A stretch of 64,000 bases of DNA, taken from positions 2,046,001 through 2,110,000 of the forward strand of contig NZ_AP028070.1 of assembly GCF_030297175.1 (NCBI RefSeq). The letters are read 5' to 3'. Every line of letters begins with the position of its first letter. Within the stretch, counting starts at the first letter, position 1. This DNA is from Marinobacter sp. LA51. GTDB lineage: Bacteria; Pseudomonadota; Gammaproteobacteria; Pseudomonadales; Oleiphilaceae. Under the pieces are notes generated by a model. It searched no databases. It was not told the DNA's origin and worked only from the letters and a program-made list of their open reading frames with translations. Positions 19,496 to 28,497 of the stretch are shown here, in pieces. The translations under genes and the position numbers were made by a program.

Positions 19496-20656
19496 TTAAA
19501 CCGAATGACGCTTTTTCTTTTCTGGTTTAATCACTCGTTTAATTAACGGAATAAGCCGGTATTCGAGCCAATACAAAGCCCGTAATTTAAAGCTGTCCCC
19601 AAAAACCTCTACGGAGCAGAATTTCCGACAGTTCGAGGTCCAGTTCGTCAGGTACCAGTAATCATCAGCACAGGTATAGTATTGACGGTAGACGCCCTCC
19701 TCGAACAGGCTTCTGAGCGCTGAATACTCTAGCACCGAGCCAGGAGATAAGGCCTTGAATGCTTGATCGAAATCGGCCCGTATAGGGTACACAACATCGT
19801 CATGCACCAAGTGGAGCTCATAGGCTATTGGCTGTCCGTCACACCTTGCGATCCAGGCACTCAGCGAACCGGATTTACCGAAAGCATTAACCAAGTTGAA
19901 GAGAAAACGATGGCTCTTCTGGTTTGACTTGAGATCATTGCCGATCGCGGACTTCCAACTTTGCGCCGAAATCGCAACAAGCTCATCAAGGATCGGCTGA
20001 TCAACACTGACGATGTTCTCGTGCTGAATGCAAAAGTCGCCCACTTTTTTCAAGCGATTGAGCTTATTGTTTATATTCTTTCTCAAGCTTCGAGGCCGCG
20101 ATCGATAGAAATCTTGCCAACTCTGATCGATGTTAACGATAGGTGTTCTGATGCTCGGCTTTTCCCCTATTCTCTTATGTCCTAACTTCGAACTATCCAT
20201 AAGAAATCGCTCAAGGTCACTTTCTTGACCGATCTTAAAAAACAGTCCGATTTCCTTTGCGCCGACAGAAGTCAACGCCAACAGTGCCTCATCGCGTTCT
20301 GCAGCTGTTAGGGACGAATCAACAATGATCGATGAATACGGACTGTGGCCATTTGCGGCCAACTTGAGAAGTGTCACCGGAATGCCTCTATAACGTTCCT
20401 GAATTCGAACCAGAGGCGCGGCACCAACCAGCACTTTGTCCTTATATAGGCACCTGAACTCCATGATCATGTCGCCTGAAAAGGCATCCCACCATGACCG
20501 AAGCCAACTATGAGTAAGCGGAAGTGGCACGGGGTTTAACTTTTTTACAAGCGCGTCCCATTGTGACTGTATTCGATCAAACTCCTCCCCGCTTGCAACA
20601 ACGAATAATTCCACAGTGTTTGTTTGCCCTGCTGATAATCTTCCGACACAGCCCAT
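19496..20656 (-). CDS. GNAT/FemAB-fold acyltransferase (BioF2/CelD-like)
   Basis: 386 residues. Recognisable segments are LTHSWLRSWWDAF near the N-terminus, RRSLRKNINNKLNRLKKVGDF-type basic helix (here SLRKNINNKLNRL), and the C-terminal GNAT half with GQPIAYELHLVHDDVVYPI, SPGSVLEYSALRSLFEEG and YYTCADDYWYLTNW. This matches the CelD/BioF2-like GNAT family found in polysaccharide loci. It would transfer an acyl or aminoacyl group to an amine. The start at 20656 has only a weak ribosome-binding site. It lies between the formyltransferase and the cupin-like gene with short gaps, so the three are probably cotranscribed. Substrate unknown. Confidence 0.75.
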   Translation of the reverse strand: MGCVGRLSAGQTNTVELFVVASGEEFDRIQSQWDALVKKLNPVPLPLTHSWLRSWWDAFSGDMIMEFRCLYKDKVLVGAAPLVRIQERYRGIPVTLLKLAANGHSPYSSIIVDSSLTAAERDEALLALTSVGAKEIGLFFKIGQESDLERFLMDSSKLGHKRIGEKPSIRTPIVNIDQSWQDFYRSRPRSLRKNINNKLNRLKKVGDFCIQHENIVSVDQPILDELVAISAQSWKSAIGNDLKSNQKSHRFLFNLVNAFGKSGSLSAWIARCDGQPIAYELHLVHDDVVYPIRADFDQAFKALSPGSVLEYSALRSLFEEGVYRQYYTCADDYWYLTNWTSNCRKFCSVEVFGDSFKLRALYWLEYRLIPLIKRVIKPEKKKRHSV

Positions 20657-20663
20657 CTAATTT

Positions 20664-21521
20664 TCAGGCCGCGGAGAGTTTATGCTTCACCTTGCGAAGT
20701 TGATCAAGAACATCAATCGCCCTGCGTTTAATCCAGAAATCCAGTAAAGGTTGATTCAACCAATCCTTAAGACTGTTCTGCAACCAGAAGTAATTAACGG
20801 AAACGTTCCGGCCTTCGGCTTCAATGAAATGCCAAGTGCCTGCTGGAATAAATAACGCCTGCCCTTCCTCAAGCCAGCCGGTCAATCCTGCTGCCTGGTT
20901 CAGCTTGGGAAAGCTCACCAGGTCCGGATCCTGGCAATCGATTCTGCTATCTACCACCCTGTTTTCGAGCAAGGCTTTAAGGCTGAAAGGGCTGTAAGGG
21001 TACATGCACTCACTCTGGTCCGGTGAAAACAGAATAAAGCGCTTTCTGCCTTCCAGCATCATCAACAGGCTATGGGTTTCATCGTAGTGCAGTAGAGACT
21101 TATTTTTGCCGGGACCAATGTAAAGATTAGAGACCCGGAACCCTGATTCGGGAACAAAAGCGGGCAAGGAGACTGATAGCTCTGGAGGCAAGTCCTGGGA
21201 GACGCCCTGCCCCCGCAATGGTTCGAGGGCATAGCCGTCTTGTGTGGTTGCCATCACCTGATCGAAATCGGTCATTGAAATGCGCTCAAAGCCAAGATAA
21301 TGGTAGATACCATCCTCTGATTTGCGCTGAATTCTGATCGATTTCAGGCAATTTCTAAAAAATTCATAGTCCCAGCTTCGAATGAAAGGTAGCGCGTCAT
21401 GCACGCCACTCAAAAGGACTGGTTGCCGCTTTTGAATAAACGAAATCAAGCCATCCCGATCAGTTGGAAAGGGAACGATTTCAATGGCATCCGGCCCGGA
21501 CAGATCAAACAAGTTCATCAT
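20664..21521 (-). CDS. cupin-like / JmjC-domain Fe(II) oxygenase
   Basis: 285 residues from the ATG at 21521, preceded by AAGGGA; an upstream in-frame TTG at 21638 lacks a site. The iron facial triad is visible: His-x-Asp in SLLHYDETHSLLMMLEG and a distal His in FIPAGTWHFIEAEG. KRFILFSPDQ and YPYSPF are typical of the Cupin_8/JmjC family related to asparaginyl hydroxylases and tRNA hydroxylase TYW5. Members hydroxylate amino-acid side chains in proteins, or amino acids held on carrier proteins. First gene of a minus-strand trio, divergent from the NRPS/PKS gene, so hydroxylation of a carrier-bound residue is a reasonable guess. Confidence 0.82.
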   Translation of the reverse strand: MMNLFDLSGPDAIEIVPFPTDRDGLISFIQKRQPVLLSGVHDALPFIRSWDYEFFRNCLKSIRIQRKSEDGIYHYLGFERISMTDFDQVMATTQDGYALEPLRGQGVSQDLPPELSVSLPAFVPESGFRVSNLYIGPGKNKSLLHYDETHSLLMMLEGRKRFILFSPDQSECMYPYSPFSLKALLENRVVDSRIDCQDPDLVSFPKLNQAAGLTGWLEEGQALFIPAGTWHFIEAEGRNVSVNYFWLQNSLKDWLNQPLLDFWIKRRAIDVLDQLRKVKHKLSAA

Positions 21522-21736
21522 GAATTCCCTTTTCAACGAACTACGACCGATCAGCGTGACCCGCCAAACGCCCAACCCTTCTGAGCGATAGTTAGCGAGG
21601 TTCGATTTAACGATATGCCATGGTCCTGAAAGCTGCAAGCGCGACGCATTGGACGCTGAGGCTTCGGTACAACTTATTCTTTACAGTTTAGAAAATCACC
21701 TCAAGAACTCAACCTGAACCATGTCGCATGAAAGGC

Positions 21737-21760
21737 AAAAAAACCACCCTTTGAAGGGTG
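21737..21760 (-). terminator. Rho-independent terminator-like hairpin, minus strand
   Basis: On the minus strand: CACCCT, loop TCAA, AGGGTG, then G and seven T residues. It lies in the 376-base divergent region, about 220 bases before the cupin-like start. It would stop transcripts entering from the NRPS/PKS side. If the minus-strand promoter lies upstream of it, it could act as a leader attenuator for the oxygenase/acyltransferase/formyltransferase unit. Confidence 0.55.
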
Positions 21761-21787
21761 TAGCGCGCTGTACTTTGCTATGCTAGC

Positions 21788-21800
21788 TTACATGATGTAA
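21788..21800. promoter_or_regulatory. perfect inverted repeat TTACAT-G-ATGTAA
   Basis: A 13-base palindrome with 6-base arms in the divergent region, about 100 bases before the NRPS/PKS start and about 270 before the cupin-like start. It overlaps no gene. A TATGCT hexamer at 21779-21784 could be a weak -10 element. The size and symmetry suit a dimeric regulator. No regulator is encoded next to it. Confidence 0.4.
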
Positions 21801-21817
21801 CAACGAGGCAGCGAGTA

Positions 21818-21860
21818 CTTGCCGCTGACCAACTGACCCTCGGCAAGGGTTTGCGCCGAG
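21818..21860 (+). promoter_or_regulatory. mutually exclusive hairpins in the NRPS/PKS leader
   Basis: CTTGCCG (21818-21824) can pair with CGGCAAG (21841-21847). CTCGGC (21839-21844) can instead pair with GCCGAG (21855-21860). The two stems share CGGC, so only one can form. The second ends 37 bases before the start codon and leaves the ribosome-binding site AAGGAAGG (21883-21890) free. No T-run follows, so any effect would be on translation or RNA stability. Confidence 0.35.
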
Positions 21861-21897
21861 CCGTGTTCGTAGATCTCTATCTAAGGAAGGCAGAGAT

Positions 21898-24800
21898 ATG
21901 AATGCTAGAGAGTCTACCCCTGTTGTACCTGGCTTCCTGGCCCACTTCGAACGCACGGTTCAGGCGTGTGAAGACAGTCCTGCCTTGTGGTCTGAAACCA
22001 ACGTTGTTTCCTATGGCAGCCTCAGCCAGCGGGCTCTGGTTATTCAGGCAAAAATCGCCGAACTAGGCATAGATTGCGACGTCCCTGTGGCAATTCATAC
22101 GCAGAGTCGTGAGCTGGCCATCACCGCGATGATCGCAATACTGCGACACGGCTGTGCCTATCTACCCTTAGACCCGCTTTACCCCAAGGACCGCCTAGAC
22201 TACATGGTGAGCCACGCCCAGGCCGCTCTCACCATCACAGATAATGATCAATACAGAGCGCCGGTTGGAGCGCATCTCGATCTGAGGGGCATTGATTTCG
22301 AACAGACCATCGCGAATTGCTCCACGAACGCTGTGATTGCGCCGGACACCAATGCCTATGTCATCTACACCTCAGGTTCGACAGGCCAACCCAAAGGCGT
22401 ACTGATGAATCACGGTACTCTGGACAATCTGATTTACTGGCAGAACCAGCACTATACAACCAGCGCTCGATTCAAGACCCTTCAGTTCTCTGCTCTGAGC
22501 TTCGATGTCTCCTTCCAGGAAATTTTCTCAACCCTTACCCAGGGCGGTACGCTTTACCTGATCGACAGCGAGCTTAAACAGGATTTCAGGCGCCTGCTCG
22601 AATACATCGACGAACAGGGTGTCGAGCGAATTTTCCTACCGTACATTGCGCTTCTTCAGCTAATCATGTGGGCCAATCGTCTCAAGTGTTACCCATCCTC
22701 GCTTCGGGAAGTCGTTACTGCAGGAGAACAACTGGTCGTTAGCCGAGAAATACGCACCGCATTCAATGCATTGAACAGGGCCACACTGAGCAATCAATAT
22801 GGACCCTGTGAGACCCATGTTGTCAGCGAATACAAACTTAGCTGGCCGGCAGACAACTGGCCTGCTCTTCCCCCAATTGGTAAAGCTATTGAGCAGGCGG
22901 AACTGCTGATACTGAACGACTCCCTGGAGCCGGTTGACCAAGGCGACGTTGGAGAGCTTTTTATATCTGGCCCGGTACTGGCCCATGGCTACATCAATAG
23001 CCCGGACCAGACCTTGGACCGCTTCATCACTTTGCCAAGTGCGCCAGATCATCGAGTTTACCGGACCGGAGATCTTGTCAGCCGGAATGCGGATGGCGAT
23101 CTTCTTTACCACGGACGGATCGATAGCCAGGTGAAGATCAATGGGTATCGGGTGGAACTTAGTGAGGTCGAGGCCCGACTACTGGACACCGGATACGTTG
23201 GCGAAGTGGCCGCAGCGGTACATGAAGTGAACGGTCAGAAAAAATTGGTCGCATTTATCACCGCTAGCTCGCACTCAGACAAAGACCCAACCATCCTTAA
23301 GCAACATTTACTGAATTCTGTCCCCGAATATATGGTTCCCAGTCGCTTCTACTGGGTGGATCAGCTAAAAAAAACGCCGTCTGGAAAAATCGATCGAAAA
23401 ACAATGATCGAGGAAATCCAAAAACCTACAGCAGAGCCCTCCGATCGTAACGGTATAACCGAAGAACTTGTTGCCATTATTAAGGCAGAGCTTCGCCTTC
23501 CCGATCTTTCATTGGAGGATAACCTCCAGGACAAAGGCATGGATTCGTTGGACGCGAATCGTATTGCAGCCGCTTTTTTTGAACATCAAAAGCTGTCCAT
23601 ACCCGTGTACTCGTTGTTTCAGTACCGCACGCTTGGTCAGTTCCTCAAGTACGCAACTGAGCGACAGTCGGTGCCGGTTGAGGTGTCCAGCAACCGAACA
23701 GCCAAAGGGGATAAAAAGAATGACACCGCGGCTCGAGACGTAGCAATCATCGGAATGGCTCTTCGGGTTCCGGGCGCCAACTCACTTGAGGAATTTTGGC
23801 AGAATCTCATCCAGGGTCAGGAAAGCATCACCTTCTTCACACCAACAGACCCAGAAAGTGGCGCGGTGAACGCCCGTGGCGTAATCGATGACCCGCTGGG
23901 GTTTGATGACCGTTTTTTTGGGGTGAGTCCCATCGAAGCGGAATTCGTCGATCCGCAGCAACGCCTGTTACTGGAATTGGCCTGGCACGCCCTGGAGAAC
24001 TCCGGCTACGACCCTGAGAAGTTCGCCGGAAAGATAGGCGTCTTTTGCGGGGTCGGAAACAATACCTATTACCTGAACAACGTCCTCAAGAATCAGGATA
24101 AGCTCGAGGATTACGGCGCCCTGCAAGCCATGGTGGCAAACGAGAAAGACTACGCGGCCACGCGCCTGGCCCACAAGCTAAATCTGGTCGGGCCCGCTCT
24201 CAGTATTCACACCGCATGCTCCACGTCATTGGTAGCCGTGGCCGAAGCCGTTGAAGCCATTCGCAACGGCCGCTGTGACATTGCAATTGCCGGGGGCGCC
24301 TCGCTCACGTTCCCGCAGCAACAACCTCACACTCACCAGGAAGGAAGCATATATACCCGGGACGGCCACACCCGGCCCTTCGACAAGAACAGCTCTGGAA
24401 CGGTATTTAGTGACGGTGGCGGGCTTGTAGTGCTAAAGCGACTAGACGAGGCGCAGAGAGACCGGGACAGCATCTATGCGGCTATCGCAGGCATCGCGGT
24501 AAACAACGATGGCGCCGAGAAAGGTAGCTTCTCCGGACCGAGTGTTCAGGGTCAGAAGTCAGTCATTCTGTCCGCTATCCGTGACGCAAAGCTTGAGGTC
24601 CGACGGATTGGCTATGTAGAAGCCCATGGTACTGCTACGCCTATAGGCGACCCAATTGAGGTCTCTGCATTGAATGAAGCTTTTGCCGAATACACGCCAG
24701 ACAAACAGTTCTGTCGTCTTGGCTCTGTTAAAAGCAACATTGGTCATCTTACCGCAGCTGCGGGCGTGGTGGGCTTGATCAAATCGGTGCTGTCTATTGA

Positions 24801-27800
24801 TCGTGGCCAAATTCCACCCTCAATTAATTTCGACACGCCCAATGCGGAACTTAAACTGGAACAATCGCCTTTTGTTGTTGCCCAAGCAATCAGTGATTGG
24901 GATACTCCGAAAGCAGAACGAGTTGCCGGCGTGAGCTCTTTCGGCATTGGTGGCACCAACGCCCATGTGTTGCTCAAGGGCGTTGATTCAAGGGCCACCT
25001 CTGAGCAAAGCAACACCCCTGATTGGGTACCGTTGTGCTTCAGTGCCCATTCCGCCAATGCCCTGTCCGATCTATTGAGCCGGTACCAACCGCTGTTGAA
25101 TCAGACCAGCGGACACGTCGCGCGAAGTGAACTTGCCGCCGCGCTGATCCGTCACCGTCGACCTTTTAGTTACCGTCTAAGCATCCCACAGCAGATCAAA
25201 GTTCATGAGCTAGTTGCGCTGATTCAGGACGCTGAGGACGCGGATCCAGCTTTTAAGAATCCCACCGTCGCTCTTGCCTTCCCCGGACAAGGAAGTCAGG
25301 TCGCAAGCATGGGACGTTCACTATACGCTTCAGTAGCCGGCTTCCGTGTTGCTTTCGATGCCTGTGCCGAAATCCTAAAAGACCAGCATTCAACCGATAT
25401 CGCCTCACTGGTGTTCACCTCCGGTGATCCGCTAAAAGAGACTCAAAAAACCCAAATCAGCCTGTTTTGTATCGGCTATTCACTGGCATCCGAACTCTCC
25501 CGGCTGGGCATCAAGCCGCAGGTTGCCATTGGGCATAGCATCGGAGAGCTCATCGCGGCAACAATCGCAGGCGTTTTCGATCTGCAAACTGCAATCCGTG
25601 TCGTCATGGCACGCGGAGAGGCCATGCAGGCACAGCCTACCGGTGCAATGCTTGCCGTCCGTTCTGATGCTCAACAGCTAGCTCCACTATTGCCGACCAA
25701 TGTGGTGATTGCTGCCGAGAATACGGTGGATTCGTGCACGGTCTCGGGCTCTAACAGCGCCATTGACGCGTTTAGCGAAACGCTGGAACAAAACGGGATC
25801 AAGTACCGGACTTTAAATACATCGCACGCCTTTCACTCACCCTCCATGGACGGTGCCAGTGAGCATTTTTTCAGGTGTCTCGCGGGGGTGACGCTGAGCG
25901 AGCCTCGAATTCCCTTCATTTCGTGCGTGACGGGCGACTGGATTACCTCCGAGCAGGCCACTGACTTGACCTACTGGGCCAGCCAAATCCGCCAGCCCGT
26001 TCAGTTCAGAAAGGGATGCGAAACTCTCGGTGAGCTCAAGAACCTGGTGCTGATGGAGTGCGGTCCGCAAGGCACGGTTTGCGGCATGGTCCTGCAGAAC
26101 CTTAGTAACAAATCTGACCTGGCGCTGGTTACTCTCGCTGCGGATGCGGGTGACCTCAATAAAGAGGTCCTGTCTTTTGCCGACGGTTTGGGCAAAGCCT
26201 GGTGCTCAGGAGTCGCAGTCGATTGGCCTTGCGGCACCTCTTCTCCAGAACTCCGGGCGAAATTGCCGGGATACCCCTTCCAGCATCGTACTCATGTCAT
26301 CGATCCGGAATTCGCAACCCAAGCGGCCGAAGCGCAACCAGTACTTAACCCACCGGCTAGCAGCGACGCTGCGATACTACCTACTCAACAGAATCTGACT
26401 GGGCCACGTATGAAAGACGCTATTATTGAAAAGCTGCGAACTTTATTTGGCGATATTTCTGGCATCGATCTTAGTAGAGCCGACGGCAACGCAACTTTCT
26501 TCGAACTAGGCCTGGACTCCCTGCTACTAACGCAATCGACTTTAAAATTGAAGAAAAAGTTCAAGATAAATATTACCTTCCGACAACTGCTGAATGACTG
26601 CGGCAACCTGAACGCCTTGGCCGACTATCTGATCAAAGAAGGTATTTCCATTGAGGGTTCCGGTCCCGTGCCAGCGGCTACCCCTGTCTCAAACAGCCAG
26701 CAACCGGCCAATTCCGAGTTGACCAGTCAGTTACCTCCGCGGTCATCTGAGTCCAATTCTTACCAGGCGTTTCCAAGGGCAACTCCGGGCGACATCCAGT
26801 CCCTGTTGCAACAACAGATGCAGATCCTGCAGGGCCAGCTCAGTCTCCTGTCCTCATTGTCCGGTCAACCAGCTGCAACTGCAGCATCACCGGTAGGGCC
26901 ACTTGAGCAGGTTTCCGGCAACTCTGCGCGGTCGGATCGAAAATCGACTACGATCAAACCGTTCGGAGCCGGTACTCGAATCAATGTAAAGCGCAGCAAC
27001 GACATGACGGCAATCCAACGCGAAAATTTCGATTCGTTGGCCGCGCGTTATAACAGGCGGTTTACCGGCTCTAAACAATTTGCCCAGGACAACCGCAAAC
27101 AGTTGGCAGATCCACGGGTTGTCTCAGGCTTTCGAAATACCATCAAAGACGTCATCTATCCCATTGTAGTGGAACGATCAGAAGGCCCTTATCTCTGGGA
27201 CATTGATGGCGGCCGCCTCATTGATATTACCTGCGGCTTCGGCAGCAACTTTTTCGGTAACTCGGCAGCCTTCATCAAAGAAGCTATCGGTCGGCAACTC
27301 GACACCGGCTACGAGATCGGGCCACAGCATCCACTGGTAGCCGACGCGTCGCGTCTCTTTTGCCAGGTAACCGGCAACGAGCGCGTGGCCTTCTGCAACA
27401 CCGGTTCGGAAGCGGTACTGGGTGCCATGCGACTGGCCCGAACTGTCACTGCCAAAGAAAAGGTAGTGATTTTTGAGAACGACTACCACGGCATTCACGA
27501 CGATGTGATCGTAACCAGGGGCAGCAAAGGCTATGCCGTTCCTGCGGCCGCCGGAATACCAGATGCGGCTGTAGAAAACATGATTGTCCTTGATTATGGC
27601 AGCGAAGAATCGCTGGACTACATTAGCGAGCACGCCGACGAAATAGCAGCCATTCTCGTCGAACCCGTGCAGAGTCGTCATCCTGACCTTCAGCCGAGAG
27701 ATTTTCTTCAGAAAGCCCGGGGCCTCTGTACAGACCGGCACATCGCACTCATCTTTGATGAAGTGATTACCGGATTCCGTATCCATCCACGAGGCGCCCA

Positions 27801-28491
27801 AGGGTTTTACGGTATTGATGCCGACATCTGCACGTACGGCAAGATAGTAGGCGGTGGACTGCCTATTGGAGCGATATCCGGTAAATCCCGATTCATGGAC
27901 GCTCTAGACGGCGGCCAATGGCAATTTGGTGATGACTCGGCACCTGAAGTAGGCGTCACCTATTTCGCCGGAACTTTTGTTCGCCACCCTCTGGTTCTGT
28001 CAGCTGCCGTCGCCGTCTTACAGCGAATGGCGGACGAGCCCAACCTGCAGTCGGATCTAAACCAACGTGCCGACCATTTGGTTTCGGAAATTAATCAGCA
28101 TGCGCAATTGGTTGGCGCTCCCCTAAAAGTTGAGAACTGCGGTTCCATGTGCAAGGTCAAGATTCCACAGGATATCGCGTTCGAAGAGCTCATCTACGTC
28201 ATCCTTCGTGAGAAAGGCATTCACGCCTGGGACGCCCGGCCGATGTTTATTACGACCGCCCACAGCGATGAAGATATAAACGCCATCATCAAAGCCTTCA
28301 AAGAAGCAATGGATGAAATGATTGCGCTGGAGTTTTTTCCAGCACCAGCATCCGCTCTCCCCGACGGTAATGGCGCTGCTCAAAAGCCACCGGTGGAAGG
28401 CGCGCGACTCGGGCGCGACGAATCTGGCAAAGCGACCTGGTACGTTCCCTCCGTAAAGGACAAGAACCAGTATGAAAAATGGGCAGGTTGA
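21898..28491 (+). CDS. hybrid NRPS/PKS/aminotransferase (A-T-KS-AT-T-AMT)
   Basis: 2197 residues. Adenylation domain (about 20-500): AYVIYTSGSTGQPKG at 153, FDVSFQE near 202, NQYGPCETH near 300, PSGKIDRK near 495. Hand-read pocket D-V-Q-F-V-A-Q-V-V-K, close to proline pockets. Carrier 1: DKGMDSLDA (Ser about 550). Ketosynthase from about 614, active Cys774 in HTACSTSLVA, then EAHGTATPIGDP and KSNIGHLTAAAG. Acyltransferase: FPGQGSQVASMG near 1125, GHSIGE (Ser1214) and HAFHSP near 1310, which indicate malonyl-CoA. Carrier 2: LGLDSLLLT (Ser about 1541). A Gln/Ser/Pro-rich linker leads to a class III aminotransferase (about 1735-2140) with PLP Lys1982 in TYGKIVGGGLPIG. No ketoreductase is present, so the beta-keto group would become a beta-amine. 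Order resembles the PKS-aminotransferase part of mycosubtilin and microcystin enzymes. Confidence 0.93.
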   Translation: MNARESTPVVPGFLAHFERTVQACEDSPALWSETNVVSYGSLSQRALVIQAKIAELGIDCDVPVAIHTQSRELAITAMIAILRHGCAYLPLDPLYPKDRLDYMVSHAQAALTITDNDQYRAPVGAHLDLRGIDFEQTIANCSTNAVIAPDTNAYVIYTSGSTGQPKGVLMNHGTLDNLIYWQNQHYTTSARFKTLQFSALSFDVSFQEIFSTLTQGGTLYLIDSELKQDFRRLLEYIDEQGVERIFLPYIALLQLIMWANRLKCYPSSLREVVTAGEQLVVSREIRTAFNALNRATLSNQYGPCETHVVSEYKLSWPADNWPALPPIGKAIEQAELLILNDSLEPVDQGDVGELFISGPVLAHGYINSPDQTLDRFITLPSAPDHRVYRTGDLVSRNADGDLLYHGRIDSQVKINGYRVELSEVEARLLDTGYVGEVAAAVHEVNGQKKLVAFITASSHSDKDPTILKQHLLNSVPEYMVPSRFYWVDQLKKTPSGKIDRKTMIEEIQKPTAEPSDRNGITEELVAIIKAELRLPDLSLEDNLQDKGMDSLDANRIAAAFFEHQKLSIPVYSLFQYRTLGQFLKYATERQSVPVEVSSNRTAKGDKKNDTAARDVAIIGMALRVPGANSLEEFWQNLIQGQESITFFTPTDPESGAVNARGVIDDPLGFDDRFFGVSPIEAEFVDPQQRLLLELAWHALENSGYDPEKFAGKIGVFCGVGNNTYYLNNVLKNQDKLEDYGALQAMVANEKDYAATRLAHKLNLVGPALSIHTACSTSLVAVAEAVEAIRNGRCDIAIAGGASLTFPQQQPHTHQEGSIYTRDGHTRPFDKNSSGTVFSDGGGLVVLKRLDEAQRDRDSIYAAIAGIAVNNDGAEKGSFSGPSVQGQKSVILSAIRDAKLEVRRIGYVEAHGTATPIGDPIEVSALNEAFAEYTPDKQFCRLGSVKSNIGHLTAAAGVVGLIKSVLSIDRGQIPPSINFDTPNAELKLEQSPFVVAQAISDWDTPKAERVAGVSSFGIGGTNAHVLLKGVDSRATSEQSNTPDWVPLCFSAHSANALSDLLSRYQPLLNQTSGHVARSELAAALIRHRRPFSYRLSIPQQIKVHELVALIQDAEDADPAFKNPTVALAFPGQGSQVASMGRSLYASVAGFRVAFDACAEILKDQHSTDIASLVFTSGDPLKETQKTQISLFCIGYSLASELSRLGIKPQVAIGHSIGELIAATIAGVFDLQTAIRVVMARGEAMQAQPTGAMLAVRSDAQQLAPLLPTNVVIAAENTVDSCTVSGSNSAIDAFSETLEQNGIKYRTLNTSHAFHSPSMDGASEHFFRCLAGVTLSEPRIPFISCVTGDWITSEQATDLTYWASQIRQPVQFRKGCETLGELKNLVLMECGPQGTVCGMVLQNLSNKSDLALVTLAADAGDLNKEVLSFADGLGKAWCSGVAVDWPCGTSSPELRAKLPGYPFQHRTHVIDPEFATQAAEAQPVLNPPASSDAAILPTQQNLTGPRMKDAIIEKLRTLFGDISGIDLSRADGNATFFELGLDSLLLTQSTLKLKKKFKINITFRQLLNDCGNLNALADYLIKEGISIEGSGPVPAATPVSNSQQPANSELTSQLPPRSSESNSYQAFPRATPGDIQSLLQQQMQILQGQLSLLSSLSGQPAATAASPVGPLEQVSGNSARSDRKSTTIKPFGAGTRINVKRSNDMTAIQRENFDSLAARYNRRFTGSKQFAQDNRKQLADPRVVSGFRNTIKDVIYPIVVERSEGPYLWDIDGGRLIDITCGFGSNFFGNSAAFIKEAIGRQLDTGYEIGPQHPLVADASRLFCQVTGNERVAFCNTGSEAVLGAMRLARTVTAKEKVVIFENDYHGIHDDVIVTRGSKGYAVPAAAGIPDAAVENMIVLDYGSEESLDYISEHADEIAAILVEPVQSRHPDLQPRDFLQKARGLCTDRHIALIFDEVITGFRIHPRGAQGFYGIDADICTYGKIVGGGLPIGAISGKSRFMDALDGGQWQFGDDSAPEVGVTYFAGTFVRHPLVLSAAVAVLQRMADEPNLQSDLNQRADHLVSEINQHAQLVGAPLKVENCGSMCKVKIPQDIAFEELIYVILREKGIHAWDARPMFITTAHSDEDINAIIKAFKEAMDEMIALEFFPAPASALPDGNGAAQKPPVEGARLGRDESGKATWYVPSVKDKNQYEKWAG

Positions 28492-28497
28492 GCGCTT

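Noticed and set aside
27178..27801. Minus-strand open frame of about 200 residues inside the aminotransferase domain
   Set aside because: It lies opposite highly conserved class III aminotransferase sequence and has no motif of its own.
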